Assembly (NCBI RefSeq): GCF_002960425.1
Contig: NZ_POIZ01000087.1
Span: forward strand, 145,022-209,021
Direction: 5' to 3'
Length of the DNA stretch: 64,000 bases
Source: Streptococcus suis
GTDB lineage: Bacteria > Bacillota > Bacilli > Lactobacillales > Streptococcaceae
In this document: piece after piece, positions 35,163-44,079 of the stretch
How the letters are laid out: each line of letters begins with the position of its first letter
Position numbering within the stretch: the stretch's first letter is position 1
Notes under the pieces: model-generated
The model's input: the letters and a program-made list of their open reading frames with translations, nothing else
The model's database searches: none
Told to the model about the DNA's origin: nothing
Position numbers and translations under genes: made by a program

Positions 35163-35615
35163 TTATTCTCCTTTTTCTTCAATAACTGTTTCAACTGGGA
35201 GGGTTTGAAGACCTGAAACTAATTTCTCCAGAAGATAGCTCAACTGTTCTTCTTCACTCTCAGATAAAATGTCTGCCATGGCTGCTTTCACAGCTAGGTG
35301 CTGGGCTGGTGGATGGACCTGTAAATCATTCCAAGCGAGCTGGGTGGGTTGAACCAGCATTTCCCGCTGATTTTCAGGATTACGTTCTCTACTGATATAG
35401 CCATTTTCCTCCAACACCTTTAGATGACGGGTAATGGCCGCGCGGTCAATTTGAAGTTTTTCCTGTAAAACCTGCTGGGAACAAGGAAAATCTTCCAGTA
35501 AATGCTGTAAAAGCTGATAGCGGGTCAAACTAATACCCAACTGCTTTTCAAATAAACTGGTCACAGCCTCATCCGCAAGTTTTATTTGGTAGAGTAACTG
35601 AGAAAGTTGTTCCAT
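35163..35615 (-). CDS. MarR-family transcriptional regulator
   Basis: 150 residues from the ATG at 35615 (AGGAGAG Shine-Dalgarno); the upstream in-frame extension to 35657 would translate through the operator palindrome and is rejected. The winged helix is visible in LTRYQLLQHLLEDFPCSQQVLQEKLQIDRAAITRHLKVLEENGYISRE. It probably represses its own operon with DUF1304. Confidence 0.88.
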   Translation of the reverse strand: MEQLSQLLYQIKLADEAVTSLFEKQLGISLTRYQLLQHLLEDFPCSQQVLQEKLQIDRAAITRHLKVLEENGYISRERNPENQREMLVQPTQLAWNDLQVHPPAQHLAVKAAMADILSESEEEQLSYLLEKLVSGLQTLPVETVIEEKGE

Positions 35616-35630
35616 ACTTCTCTCCTTTTG

Positions 35631-35657
35631 TTGATTTATCAACAGTTGATAAATCAA
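35631..35657. promoter_or_regulatory. 27-bp perfect palindrome, MarR operator
   Basis: TTGATTTATCAAC-A-GTTGATAAATCAA, with 13-bp arms and no mismatch. It lies directly downstream of the minus-strand promoter TTGAAA-N16-TATAAT (-10 at 35662..35657), over the predicted transcription start, and 15 bp before the marR start codon. Confidence 0.75.
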
Positions 35658-35769
35658 TTATAATGGAAAACGAATATTTTTCAAGAATTTTGCTCAACTT
35701 TGTGTAACTTTTTCATATGAAAATCAAGTTTTGGTATAATAGTTCTAAAACAATGGGAGGAAGTAAGCT

Positions 35770-36528
35770 ATGGAAGAATCAAAAGAACTCAACTTAGCCA
35801 TTGATGTGCTCATGCTAGCTGGGGCCATTCTCTTACAAAGCGGTGCTGAAATCCACCGTGTTGAAGATACCATGATTCGTATTGCTAAATCACAAGGGAT
35901 TGAAGCAGTCAACGTTTTGGCTATTCCTGCTGCCATCTTCTTTTCCATTGACCATACGAACATCTCTCGGATGAAACGGATTGTCAACCCAGTGCACGAT
36001 ATGCAAAAAGTCTGTCAGGTCAACCAGGTTTCACGCTCCTTAACCGCTGGACAGGTCAGCTTAAAACGAGCACTAGAAGAATTAACTTCTATTCGCAACC
36101 AACCCCTCCCCTATACTCAACTTCAAACCATTCTAGCTGCTGTCCTAGCTGCACCATTTTTTACTATCATGGTAGGTGGTAATCCTTTGGAGGCTGTCGC
36201 AACCGCTTTTGTAACCCTTGTCGCCTTCCCCTGCTCCCTCCTGATTGACCGTCTAATCGGAATCGAATTTGTATCTAAATTTGTAGGTGCCTTGGTCTTC
36301 TCTCTCCTAGCTTTGCTACTGGCAAATTATACAGATCTAGCCCTTAATCCTAATATGATCAATGCTGGTGCGGTCATGCCCTTTGTTCCTGGTATAGCAT
36401 TTACAAATGCCGTTAGAGATTTGATGACCAATCACCTCAATACCGGCTTGACAAAGATTTTTCAAACACTGCTTGTCATCCTCTCTTTAGGAGCAGGAAC
36501 AACTGTTGCACTATTGATTGTGGGGTGA
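35770..36528 (+). CDS. Threonine/serine exporter, ThrE N-terminal-type subunit
   Basis: 252 residues. A cytoplasmic N-terminal region (LLQSGAEIHRVEDTMIRIAKSQG) is followed by about five membrane helices (from residue 118), as in the PF06738 half of ThrE. It likely works with the next gene, which encodes the other half, as a split exporter of threonine, serine or related small acids. A GGGAGG Shine-Dalgarno precedes the ATG. The genes are 3 bp apart. Confidence 0.88.
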   Translation: MEESKELNLAIDVLMLAGAILLQSGAEIHRVEDTMIRIAKSQGIEAVNVLAIPAAIFFSIDHTNISRMKRIVNPVHDMQKVCQVNQVSRSLTAGQVSLKRALEELTSIRNQPLPYTQLQTILAAVLAAPFFTIMVGGNPLEAVATAFVTLVAFPCSLLIDRLIGIEFVSKFVGALVFSLLALLLANYTDLALNPNMINAGAVMPFVPGIAFTNAVRDLMTNHLNTGLTKIFQTLLVILSLGAGTTVALLIVG

Positions 36529-36531
36529 ATT

Positions 36532-36993
36532 ATGAATCTACTTCATTTTTTCTTACAGGCTGTGGCTTCATATATTGCGATCGTTGCCTTTCTTATCGTT
36601 CTTAATGTCCAAAAACAATTGCTGATTCCCGGAGGCATATTAGGTATGGTTGTCTGGCTACTCTACCTACTCCTCCTCGGTCCGACAAATGTTGTCATTG
36701 CAACCTTTATTGCTGCTATAATCGGTTCTTGCATCAGCCAAATCATGAGCATCGTCCTCAAAACACCATCAGTTATTTTTTCACTGGCCATCCTAGCACC
36801 TCTTGTCCCAGGCTACAGAGCCTATCTGACAACGACACAGTTTGTATCTGGAAGTTACAAAGAAGCCTTGGTCAATACCACCACTGTTCTCACATTAGCC
36901 TTAGTCATCCCAATCGGCATGGCCAGCGGAACAGTCTTGCTGCAACTCTACCGCTATCTGCAAACGAAATCATCACCAGAAAAGTCTATCTAA
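36532..36993 (+). CDS. Threonine/serine exporter, ThrE C-terminal-type subunit
   Basis: 153 residues, about five membrane helices, matching the ThrE_2 half (PF12821): VLNVQKQLLIPGGILGMVVWLLY and ILAPLVPGYRAYLTT. In actinobacteria both halves are one protein; in streptococci they are separate genes as here. Substrate inferred from the family. Confidence 0.88.
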   Translation: MNLLHFFLQAVASYIAIVAFLIVLNVQKQLLIPGGILGMVVWLLYLLLLGPTNVVIATFIAAIIGSCISQIMSIVLKTPSVIFSLAILAPLVPGYRAYLTTTQFVSGSYKEALVNTTTVLTLALVIPIGMASGTVLLQLYRYLQTKSSPEKSI

Positions 36994-37019
36994 GTTTCTT
37001 GAAACTGGGTAGACTTTTT
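36982..37019 (+). terminator. Terminator of the ThrE pair
   Basis: AAGTCTA...AAGTTTC-TT-GAAACT...TAGACTTTTT long hairpin overlapping the stop codon region. Confidence 0.75.
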
Positions 37020-37051
37020 GTTAGAATAAATGAATATGTTTAGGAGGAGCT

Positions 37052-38242
37052 ATGAACCAACAAATTCAGAATTTAAAACTTGCCGAGCGTGGTGCCATCA
37101 TTTCCATTTCAGCCTACATTATCCTCTCTGGAATTAAGTTGGCTGCGGGCCACATCTTCCATTCGGACGCTTTGACCGCCGATGCCTTTAACAATATTTC
37201 GGATATTATCGGCAATGTAGCTGTCCTTATCGGACTGCGAATGGCTCAAAAACCAGCTGATACAGACCATAAATTTGGACATTGGAAAATGGAAGACTTG
37301 GCCAGCCTGATTACATCCTTTATCATGTTCGTGGTTGGGTTTCAAGTTCTCTATTCTACTTTCATCAAAATCATGAGCAACCAGCCTGTCGAGATTGATA
37401 TGACTGGTGCTATAGTTGGGATTTTCTCAGCCCTTGTTATGATTGGCGTTTATCTTTATAACAAATCACTGGCTAAGAGAGTTCATTCAAAAGCCTTAGA
37501 AGCTGCTGCAAAAGATAACCTATCTGATGCCGTGACCTCTATCGGAACATCCGTTGCCATCATCGCAGCTGCCTTCAATTTCCCCATCGTCGATAAAATC
37601 GCTGCTGTTGTCATTACCTTCTTCATCTTAAAAACAGCCTACGATATATTCATGGAAAGTTTCTTTACCTTATCAGACGGCTTTGATGAAGAGCTCCTCC
37701 ACAAATACGAAGAAGATATTCTCAAATTGCCCAAAGTGGTTGCCGTCAAATCACAACGTGGCAGAACCTATGGTGCCAACATCTATCTGGATATTGTATT
37801 GGAAATGAACCCCGATTTGTCCGTCTACGAAAGCCATGAAATTACCGAACAGGTAGAACAACTCCTTACACTGAAATACGGTGTTTTTGATGTAGATATC
37901 CATGTCGAACCTTCTGAAATCCCTCATGACGAAATCTTTGAACACGTCTTTGACAAACTCTACCGCTTCGAATCCGAAATCCAAGCGCATGAAGTTGGCT
38001 ATGAAGACCTGATTGATGAGAATTACTTACTGATTGATGCCAAGGGGCGCTACCTTAATAAAATTGAAATGCTCCAAGCCCATCCTATACAATCCACCTA
38101 CCTATCCAATTACCAGATGACCTCTATCAGCCAGAAATCCAAACTGGTCACCTTTGAAATCGGTGACTATGTCCACACATCCCTCTGGCGACGTCACGAA
38201 AACTGGACAGTCATCTTCCATCAAATATCAAAAAAAGCCTAG
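37052..38242 (+). CDS. Cation diffusion facilitator transporter
   Basis: 396 residues. The N-terminal membrane domain has the CDF metal-site helices (SDALTADAFNNISDIIGN, then KDNLSDAVTSIGTSVA, giving D/N-x-x-x-D patterns) followed by a cytoplasmic CDF domain. It is about 100 residues longer than minimal CDF proteins because of a C-terminal extension (residues 300-396), common in streptococcal members. Probably exports Mn, Zn or Fe in exchange for protons. GGAGG Shine-Dalgarno. Confidence 0.9.
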   Translation: MNQQIQNLKLAERGAIISISAYIILSGIKLAAGHIFHSDALTADAFNNISDIIGNVAVLIGLRMAQKPADTDHKFGHWKMEDLASLITSFIMFVVGFQVLYSTFIKIMSNQPVEIDMTGAIVGIFSALVMIGVYLYNKSLAKRVHSKALEAAAKDNLSDAVTSIGTSVAIIAAAFNFPIVDKIAAVVITFFILKTAYDIFMESFFTLSDGFDEELLHKYEEDILKLPKVVAVKSQRGRTYGANIYLDIVLEMNPDLSVYESHEITEQVEQLLTLKYGVFDVDIHVEPSEIPHDEIFEHVFDKLYRFESEIQAHEVGYEDLIDENYLLIDAKGRYLNKIEMLQAHPIQSTYLSNYQMTSISQKSKLVTFEIGDYVHTSLWRRHENWTVIFHQISKKA

Positions 38243-38262
38243 TCAGATAGACCAGGCTTTTC
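38231..38262 (+). terminator. Terminator of the CDF gene
   Basis: AAAAAAGCCT-A-GTC-AGAT-A-GAC-C-AGGCTTTT hairpin overlapping the stop codon. Confidence 0.8.
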
Positions 38263-38296
38263 ATTTGAACATAGAAAAAGAGCACATGGCTCTTTG

Positions 38297-38508
38297 TATA
38301 CTCAATGAAAATCAAAAGCAGACTAGCTCCAAAGGTTTGGGGAACCTTTGGAGGTTGGAAATAGAGCGAACAACGTTCGTGTCAATTTGTTGCAGATAGA
38401 ACTCTGTCACTTTATTATTGTCAAGTGACAGGCTGGAAACCTCCACTGGAGCTTTCCACACATCAAATCAAGTCAACAACGTCTGCTTTTTGATTTTCGA
38501 AGAGTATT
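38297..38508. mobile_element. RUP-like miniature inverted-repeat element, about 210 bp
   Basis: The ends are TATACTCAATGAAAATCAAAAGCAGAC and, inverted, GTCTGCTTTTTGATTTTCGAAGAGTATTA, flanked by TA, the pattern of pneumococcal RUP-type elements. Internally it is palindromic (GTCACTT-N10-AAGTGAC; AAAGGTT/AACCTTT). It codes for nothing and fills the gap between the CDF gene and the amino-acid binding protein gene. Confidence 0.65.
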
Positions 38509-38516
38509 AAAATCTT

Positions 38517-39359
38517 TTAGTTCTTCACAGAATCTGTAGCAACATCTTCACCAAACCATTTTTGAGAAATTTCTTGGAAGGTTCCATCGCTATATAATTC
38601 TGTAAAGGCTTTATTGATGTTTTCAACCAGTGTCGTATCTGACTTACGAGCACCGACTGCGAAAGTCTCATTTTCAAATCCAGCATCAATAATGTTGTAA
38701 TCTGCGATGATTCCCTCTTGTTGCAAGTAGTAATTGGCATATACTCGGTCAATCAAGAGACCATCGATACGGTCATTTTTCAAGTCAATCAAAGCTTCAT
38801 TAAACGTTGCATATTGACTGGCGTCATTGTTTTGCACAATATCTTTCAAAATGGCTGGTTGTGATTCAAAGACTGAATAACCTGAAGAACCAGCTTGTGC
38901 CCCCAAAATCTTATCTTTCATATCAGACACTTGACTGATATTAGAAGATTTTTTTGTCACCAAGACTTGTTGATTATCCATGTAAGGATCTGTGAAGAGA
39001 ACCTTTTCCTTACGCTCATCCGTAACAGAATAACCATTCCAGATTAAATCAATGTTACCATTGTTCAACTCAGTTTCTTTCAAATCCCAGTCAATTGGCT
39101 GCCACTCAACAGCAATACCATATTTTTCAAATACCGCTGTTGCCAAGTCAATATCAAATCCAGTATAGCTACCGTCTGTTTCTTCAAATCCCATAGGGAC
39201 AAAAGTCTTGTCAAACCCGATTGTGATTGACTTTTCAGATTCGTAAGTTGACCAATTATCAGACTTGGTCGTTGACTGGCTTGAGCCACAAGCAGCAAGG
39301 GCAAAAGTCGTTACAAGAGCCGCAGCTCCAAGCATCATTTTCTTCATATTCATCATCAT
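38517..39359 (-). CDS. Amino-acid ABC transporter substrate-binding lipoprotein
   Basis: 280 residues. Lipoprotein signal with lipobox LAAC (FALAACGSS), then a type II binding-protein fold: KSITIGFDKTFVPMGFEETDGSYTGFDIDLA and LIWNGYSVTDERKEKVLFTDPYMDNQQ, the SBP_bac_3 pattern for polar amino acids or cystine. Encoded after the ATPase and permease genes; an AAAGGA Shine-Dalgarno precedes the first ATG. The substrate is not readable from the sequence. Confidence 0.9.
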   Translation of the reverse strand: MMMNMKKMMLGAAALVTTFALAACGSSQSTTKSDNWSTYESEKSITIGFDKTFVPMGFEETDGSYTGFDIDLATAVFEKYGIAVEWQPIDWDLKETELNNGNIDLIWNGYSVTDERKEKVLFTDPYMDNQQVLVTKKSSNISQVSDMKDKILGAQAGSSGYSVFESQPAILKDIVQNNDASQYATFNEALIDLKNDRIDGLLIDRVYANYYLQQEGIIADYNIIDAGFENETFAVGARKSDTTLVENINKAFTELYSDGTFQEISQKWFGEDVATDSVKN

Positions 39360-39373
39360 ATTTGTTCCTTTTC

Positions 39374-40006
39374 TTAGTGTTTCGGTTCAATTTTGATGAT
39401 TTCATCTGCGATATTTTCAGCAAACTGCATATCGTGGGTGACCACAATTTGCGTGATTCCAGTAGCCCTATTTTCAAGAATGAGTTTTTCTACTTCTTTT
39501 CTCAATTCAGGATCTAGGGCAGAGGTTGGTTCGTCATAGCCGATAATCTCAGGATCAATCATCATAGCACGCGCCAAAGCCACACGTTGCTTTTGTCCAC
39601 CCGACAGTGAAAACGGATAGGCAGTAGCGTGGTTAGCTAGGCCAAGAGTATCCAAGAGTTTAAGGGCCTTGTCTTCCGCCTCTGAACGCGTCATATTCTG
39701 CGTTTTCATAGGAGAGAGAACCAAGTTTTCCAAAACGGATAGGTGTGGGAAAAGCTGGAAGTCTTGGAAGACAAAGCCCAGCAGATGTCGTTTTCCCAAC
39801 TCCTCAAGTGGCAGTTCCTGACCATTGTAAATCAGGGTTCCGGAATCAATGGTTTCCAAACCAGCCAACATCCGTAAAAGAGTTGTCTTACCACCGCCAG
39901 ATTGACCAACGATGGCAACGATTTTCCCCTCTGGAATGACCAAATCATAGTCGGAGAAAATCTGTTTATTATCAAATCGTTTGGATAGATTGCGTAGTTC
40001 TAACAT
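39374..40006 (-). CDS. Amino-acid ABC transporter ATP-binding protein
   Basis: 210 residues: [35 protein letters not shown] and VTHDMQFAE. It is shorter than the usual 240 residues, as in several streptococcal amino-acid importers. It lies 9 bp after the permease gene and 14 bp before the binding-protein gene. Confidence 0.93.
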   Translation of the reverse strand: MLELRNLSKRFDNKQIFSDYDLVIPEGKIVAIVGQSGGGKTTLLRMLAGLETIDSGTLIYNGQELPLEELGKRHLLGFVFQDFQLFPHLSVLENLVLSPMKTQNMTRSEAEDKALKLLDTLGLANHATAYPFSLSGGQKQRVALARAMMIDPEIIGYDEPTSALDPELRKEVEKLILENRATGITQIVVTHDMQFAENIADEIIKIEPKH

Positions 40007-40015
40007 GACTTCCTC

Positions 40016-40657
40016 CTATCTATAATAGTCAAATTTCTTTTCTACCTGCTTAGAAACAAGGGTTACAGCACCAATCATCAAGAGATAAATAGCTCCAGCG
40101 ATAAACATAGGGGCTAAGCTAGCATCACGGTTTGCTGCTGTACGGCTGGCAAGCAATAGATCGCTGACACCCAAGGCATAGACCAGTGATGTATCCTTGA
40201 CTAAGGTCATGACTTCATTGAAAACACTTGGTAGGACAATTTTCACGACCTGTGGCAAGACAATATAACGAATGGTCTGAACAGGTGTAAATTTCAAGAC
40301 CTTAGCGGCTTCATACTGACCTTTTGGAATTGCCTCAATACCACCACGGAAAATTTCAGAGAAATAGGCCGCATAGTTGAGGGTAAAGGCCAGAATAACA
40401 GCTGGCATACGGTCAAAGGTAATGCCAACGCTTGGCAGGACATAATAAACAAAAATTAGTTGCAAGAGCAAGGGAGTCCCACGCATGATTAAAACATAAA
40501 AATGCAAGAGCCATTGCAAAGGTTTGAACTTCATCTGCATTAAGAAGGCGAGAATTGCACCCAAAGGCAAGGATAATAGCAATACTAGAAAAAATACTTG
40601 CAGGGAAACCATCGCGCCATTTAATAAACTGGGCAGAACTTCCAAAACATAATCCAT
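40016..40657 (-). CDS. Amino-acid ABC transporter permease
   Basis: 213 residues with five membrane helices and the HisM/GlnP-type coupling segment FRGGIEAIPKGQYEAAKVL (about residue 100). First gene of the three-gene importer operon. Together with the ATPase and lipoprotein it imports a polar amino acid. Confidence 0.93.
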   Translation of the reverse strand: MDYVLEVLPSLLNGAMVSLQVFFLVLLLSLPLGAILAFLMQMKFKPLQWLLHFYVLIMRGTPLLLQLIFVYYVLPSVGITFDRMPAVILAFTLNYAAYFSEIFRGGIEAIPKGQYEAAKVLKFTPVQTIRYIVLPQVVKIVLPSVFNEVMTLVKDTSLVYALGVSDLLLASRTAANRDASLAPMFIAGAIYLLMIGAVTLVSKQVEKKFDYYR

Positions 40658-40767
40658 AGTCTTCTCCTAAAAGAATGATTAGGTTCTAGTATAGCAGAAA
40701 ATTTCATGTATTTCAAAGAATTTTTTATATTTTTAAATATTTTTTCATTTTTTCTGCATAATCTTGC

Positions 40768-40793
40768 AAAAAAAGGCCGATAAACGACCTTTT
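40768..40793 (-). terminator. Terminator of glmS
   Basis: Minus-strand AAAGGTCG-TTTAT-CGGCCTTTTTTT, directly after the glmS stop. Confidence 0.85.
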
Positions 40794-40796
40794 ACA

Positions 40797-42608
40797 TTAT
40801 TCAACTGTTACGGATTTTGCCAAGTTACGAGGCTTATCGACATCCAAGCCACGTTGCAATGTTGCATAGTAGGCAATCAACTGTGTCGGAACAACCATAG
40901 CAATGGCTGACAAGAATGGATGAACAGTTGTGACAGTGATGTCATCTTCTTCCTTAGCTACTGCTTCATCTACGATTGTTAAGACATTGGCACCACGCGC
41001 CACTACTTCCTGAATATTGCCTCGAGTATGGCTTGCAAGGTGTGGATGATTTGAAATCAAGGCCAAGACAGGAACACCGTCTTCAATCAATGAAATGGTA
41101 CCGTGTTTCAATTCACCTGCCGCAAAGCCTTCACATTGGATGTATGAAATTTCTTTCAATTTCAAGCTGGCTTCCATAGAAACGTAGTAGTCACTACCAC
41201 GACCGATATAAAATGCGTTGCGAGTGGTTGATAAGAGTTTTTCAACTTTTTCAGCAATCACATCTTTTTCTGATAAGCTGGCCTCAATAGATTGAGCTAC
41301 GATGGACAATTCATGTACCAAGTCAAATTCTTTCGCGTAGGCATTGCCATTGGCATCACCGACAGCCTTAGCCAAGATTGCCAATGTCGCAATCTGTGCA
41401 GTGTAGGCTTTTGTAGAAGCTACCGCAATTTCTGGACCTGCATGGAGCAACATGGTGTAAGTTGCCTCACGTGATAGGGTAGAACCTGGAACGTTGGTCA
41501 CAGTCAAGCTTGGGATGCCCATTTCATTTGCTTTCACCAATACCTGACGGCTATCAGCTGTTTCACCAGACTGGCTGATCATGACAAAGAGAGGTTTCTT
41601 GCTCAAGAGTGGCATGTTGTAGCCCCACTCAGAAGAGATGCCCAATTCTACTGGTGTATCGGTCAACTTCTCCAAGAAATCTTTAGCGGCAAATCCTGCG
41701 TGGTAAGATGTTCCAGCAGCCAAGATATAGATACGGTCAGCTTCTTGTACCGCCTTGATAATATCCGCATCAACTGTCACTTGACCTTCTTCGTTTGTGT
41801 ATGCGCTAATCAATTTACGCATAACAGTTGGTTGCTCGTCAATTTCCTTGAGCATATAGTACGGATAAGTGCCTTTACCGATGTCTGACAAATCAAGTTC
41901 AGCAGTATAGCTGCCACGCTCAATAGCATTACCATTATAGTCCATAACTTCTACACTATCTTTCTTCACGATAACCAATTCTTTGTCATGGATTTCCATA
42001 TATTCACTTGTTTCACGAATCATCGCCATGGCATCTGAGCAGACCATGTTATAGCCATCACCCAATCCAATCAAAAGTGGCGATTTATTTTTGGCAACGT
42101 AAATAGTATCTGCATCATTAGCATCAATCAAGGCAAAGGCGTATGAACCTTGGATGATATGAAGAGCTTTTTTGAAGGCTTCCAAAGTAGACAAGCCTTC
42201 CTCAGCAAATTGACCAATCAAGTGTACAGCAATCTCTGTGTCCGTCTGACCTTTCAAGTCATGACCTGCAAGATATTCCTCTTTGATTTCCGCATAGTTT
42301 TCAATCACACCGTTATGAACAAGGATATGTCCAGCAGTTTGAGAAGTATGTGGATGAGCGTTGTTCTCAGTTGGTTTACCGTGAGTCGCCCAACGAGTAT
42401 GACCGATCCCTGTTGTCCCTTCAGTCTTATCGCCAACTTTTGCAGACAATTCTGCAATGCGACCTACTGCTTTTACCAAGTGAGCCTGCTCCCCACCTGT
42501 TACGAAAATACCTGCTGAATCATAGCCACGGTATTCTAATTTTTCAAGTCCTTGAATTAAAATATCAGTTGCGTTTGTATTTCCAACAACCCCAACGATT
42601 CCACACAT
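40797..42608 (-). CDS. glmS: Glutamine-fructose-6-phosphate aminotransferase
   Basis: 603 residues. The N-terminal glutaminase domain starts MCGIVGVVG with nucleophile Cys2 and [12 protein letters not shown]; two SIS sugar-isomerase domains follow ([35 protein letters not shown]). It makes glucosamine 6-phosphate, the entry to peptidoglycan amino sugars. No glmS ribozyme is seen; instead two NagR-like operators and a leader hairpin lie upstream. AGGTGA Shine-Dalgarno. Confidence 0.96.
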   Translation of the reverse strand: MCGIVGVVGNTNATDILIQGLEKLEYRGYDSAGIFVTGGEQAHLVKAVGRIAELSAKVGDKTEGTTGIGHTRWATHGKPTENNAHPHTSQTAGHILVHNGVIENYAEIKEEYLAGHDLKGQTDTEIAVHLIGQFAEEGLSTLEAFKKALHIIQGSYAFALIDANDADTIYVAKNKSPLLIGLGDGYNMVCSDAMAMIRETSEYMEIHDKELVIVKKDSVEVMDYNGNAIERGSYTAELDLSDIGKGTYPYYMLKEIDEQPTVMRKLISAYTNEEGQVTVDADIIKAVQEADRIYILAAGTSYHAGFAAKDFLEKLTDTPVELGISSEWGYNMPLLSKKPLFVMISQSGETADSRQVLVKANEMGIPSLTVTNVPGSTLSREATYTMLLHAGPEIAVASTKAYTAQIATLAILAKAVGDANGNAYAKEFDLVHELSIVAQSIEASLSEKDVIAEKVEKLLSTTRNAFYIGRGSDYYVSMEASLKLKEISYIQCEGFAAGELKHGTISLIEDGVPVLALISNHPHLASHTRGNIQEVVARGANVLTIVDEAVAKEEDDITVTTVHPFLSAIAMVVPTQLIAYYATLQRGLDVDKPRNLAKSVTVE

Positions 42609-42614
42609 ATCATT

Positions 42615-42632
42615 TCACCTACGATGTTTCTT
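42615..42632 (-). promoter_or_regulatory. Leader hairpin of glmS
   Basis: CGATGTT-AAGA-AACATCG, read on the minus strand, ends 2 nt before the AGGTGA Shine-Dalgarno. It could modulate ribosome access. Confidence 0.45.
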
Positions 42633-42656
42633 AACATCGGCTTTCATTTTTTCATA

Positions 42657-42750
42657 AATTGGTCTAGTCAACTTTTTCCAGAAAAAGACCAGTGAAATCA
42701 GTATATAACAAGTCATATCTATTGTCAAGAAAAAAATTGGTCTAGTCAGA
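42657..42750 (-). promoter_or_regulatory. glmS promoter with two NagR-type operators
   Basis: TTGACA (42728..42723), 17 bp, TATACT (42705..42700). The sequence AATTGGTCTAGTCA occurs at 42657-42670, downstream of the start, and at 42735-42748, just upstream of the -35, 78 bp apart. Both resemble the streptococcal NagR site AWTWGTCTAGACWWAT. Confidence 0.65.
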
Positions 42751-42777
42751 TTTTGAAAATAAACCAGAAAATTGATT

Positions 42778-42808
42778 GAAAAAAGACCAGCCCTACTGGA
42801 CCAGTCCT
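42778..42808 (-). terminator. Terminator overlapping the stop of the signal-peptidase-like gene
   Basis: GACTGGTCC-AGTA-GGGCTGGTC with three wobble pairs, then TTTTTT. The stop codon TAG lies in the loop. Confidence 0.65.
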
Positions 42809-43335
42809 GTCTTAATAAAACCAAATTCTGAGAGGGGACTTAAACGGAAGGTCAGTCGCCCAATAATATCTTTTTCAGCAATTAAACCAAAGCTACGGCT
42901 GTCCTGTCTATTTGTCCGAACGTCGTTCAGAACCAGATAATGCTTTTTGGGAATACTGATATGTTGGCCACCAGTCAAGGTTGTCAGATTGAAATCTTCT
43001 GTATAACTCTCTTGAGAAGACGGAGTATGCAAATAATTCTCTGCAACAATCACATCGTTTTTATATAAGACATCATCCATATATGTAACTGTTTCGTCTT
43101 CTATGGCAATAATACGACTGACATATTCTTTACCTTCATGCCTATAGAGAACGAAATCCCCATGTGTTAAGTCAGCCTTGCGAACAGTTACAATAAAGTC
43201 GCCTTCTTTAATATAGTCATTTGCCATCTGGGATGTGATGGTTACTGGTTCAAAAAACCATACTCTCAAACCAATCAATCCCAAAATCAACAGAATGACC
43301 AAACTTATCTGCTTTACTAAATCTCTCTTTACCAT
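42793..43335 (-). CDS. Signal-peptidase-I-like protein lacking the catalytic dyad
   Basis: 180 residues from the ATG at 43335 (GGAGAGATT upstream). One N-terminal membrane helix is followed by a LepB-type fold: box B-like TSQMANDYIKEGDFIV, box D-like EYVSRIIAIEDE and box E LNDVRTNRQDSRSFGLI. In active enzymes box B has a Ser before the Met and box D has a Lys before the Arg; here they are Gln36 and Ser73. It therefore probably does not cleave signal peptides. Similar degenerate members (SipA of pilus loci) act as assembly chaperones; no pilus genes are nearby. Confidence 0.75.
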   Translation of the reverse strand: MVKRDLVKQISLVILLILGLIGLRVWFFEPVTITSQMANDYIKEGDFIVTVRKADLTHGDFVLYRHEGKEYVSRIIAIEDETVTYMDDVLYKNDVIVAENYLHTPSSQESYTEDFNLTTLTGGQHISIPKKHYLVLNDVRTNRQDSRSFGLIAEKDIIGRLTFRLSPLSEFGFIKTGLVQ

Positions 43336-43373
43336 AATCTCTCCAATCAATACTATTATACCATAAACTCAGG

Positions 43374-43994
43374 CTATCCATTGATAAGATGATGGTATAT
43401 TTCCTCTGCAATGACTTGATTTCCAAGAGGTGTCAAGTGCAAGCCATCGCTATAATATTCCAAATGCCCCTTGGTTAAGGGATAGAGGTTGATAACTGGC
43501 ACATCCAATTCCTGACCAATTGCTGCAATAATGGTTTGCAATTCGTCTTCGATAATCTGATTATTAAGCCCGAAGCGACTGGTTGGCACGAAAGGTGGAA
43601 TGACTAGATAGACATCGGGCTGGCTGGGTAAACTCAAGTACCGCTCTGCCATTTCTCTATATTCGCTAATAAATCGATCCTTATTCCAGTATGGACCACG
43701 ACTGTCATTGCTACCAATCATGATAATGACAATGTCCGCCTCACTCTCAAGGGACAACTGGGCATTTTTCTCTTTAAAATAGGGATAATCCGACGTCGAC
43801 TGAAGCGAACGACCGCTTAAGCCGAAATTGGACACCTGATAAAGATGCCCCAGCTTCTCTGCTAAAATGCAGGGATAGGCATCTTTTTCACGGTTCTCCA
43901 GACCGTAACCGTAGGTCAGGCTATCGCCAACTGTTGCAACTTTTATGGCCCCACTTCCGACTGTCAGGACCTCTGGATACATAATATCTGACAC
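43374..43994 (-). CDS. SGNH/GDSL-family hydrolase
   Basis: 206 residues, complete SGNH fold: block I VGDSLTYGYG (catalytic Ser), block III IGSNDSRG, and block V DGLHLTPLG with the Asp-x-x-His pair. These esterases deacetylate or de-esterify lipids or cell-wall sugars; no signal peptide, so probably cytoplasmic, and substrate unknown. GTG start with GAGGAG upstream. Its upstream region borders the left end of the integrated element. Confidence 0.85.
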   Translation of the reverse strand: MSDIMYPEVLTVGSGAIKVATVGDSLTYGYGLENREKDAYPCILAEKLGHLYQVSNFGLSGRSLQSTSDYPYFKEKNAQLSLESEADIVIIMIGSNDSRGPYWNKDRFISEYREMAERYLSLPSQPDVYLVIPPFVPTSRFGLNNQIIEDELQTIIAAIGQELDVPVINLYPLTKGHLEYYSDGLHLTPLGNQVIAEEIYHHLING

Positions 43995-44060
43995 GTGAAC
44001 TCCTCTGTTTTTCTTATTTATCTATTGTACCATCTTGAAAAAAATAAATAAACCCATGAA

Positions 44061-44079
44061 TTTGTGATATAATGAACAT
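44061..44079. repeat. attL copy of the 19-bp core
   Basis: TTTGTGATATAATGAACAT, identical to the copy at 49785-49803. It includes a TGA-TATAAT extended -10 reading into the element. Confidence 0.85.

Noticed and set aside
42609..42792. glmS ribozyme upstream of glmS
   Set aside because: The region is only about 180 bp, dominated by promoter and NagR-like boxes, and lacks a recognisable ribozyme core.
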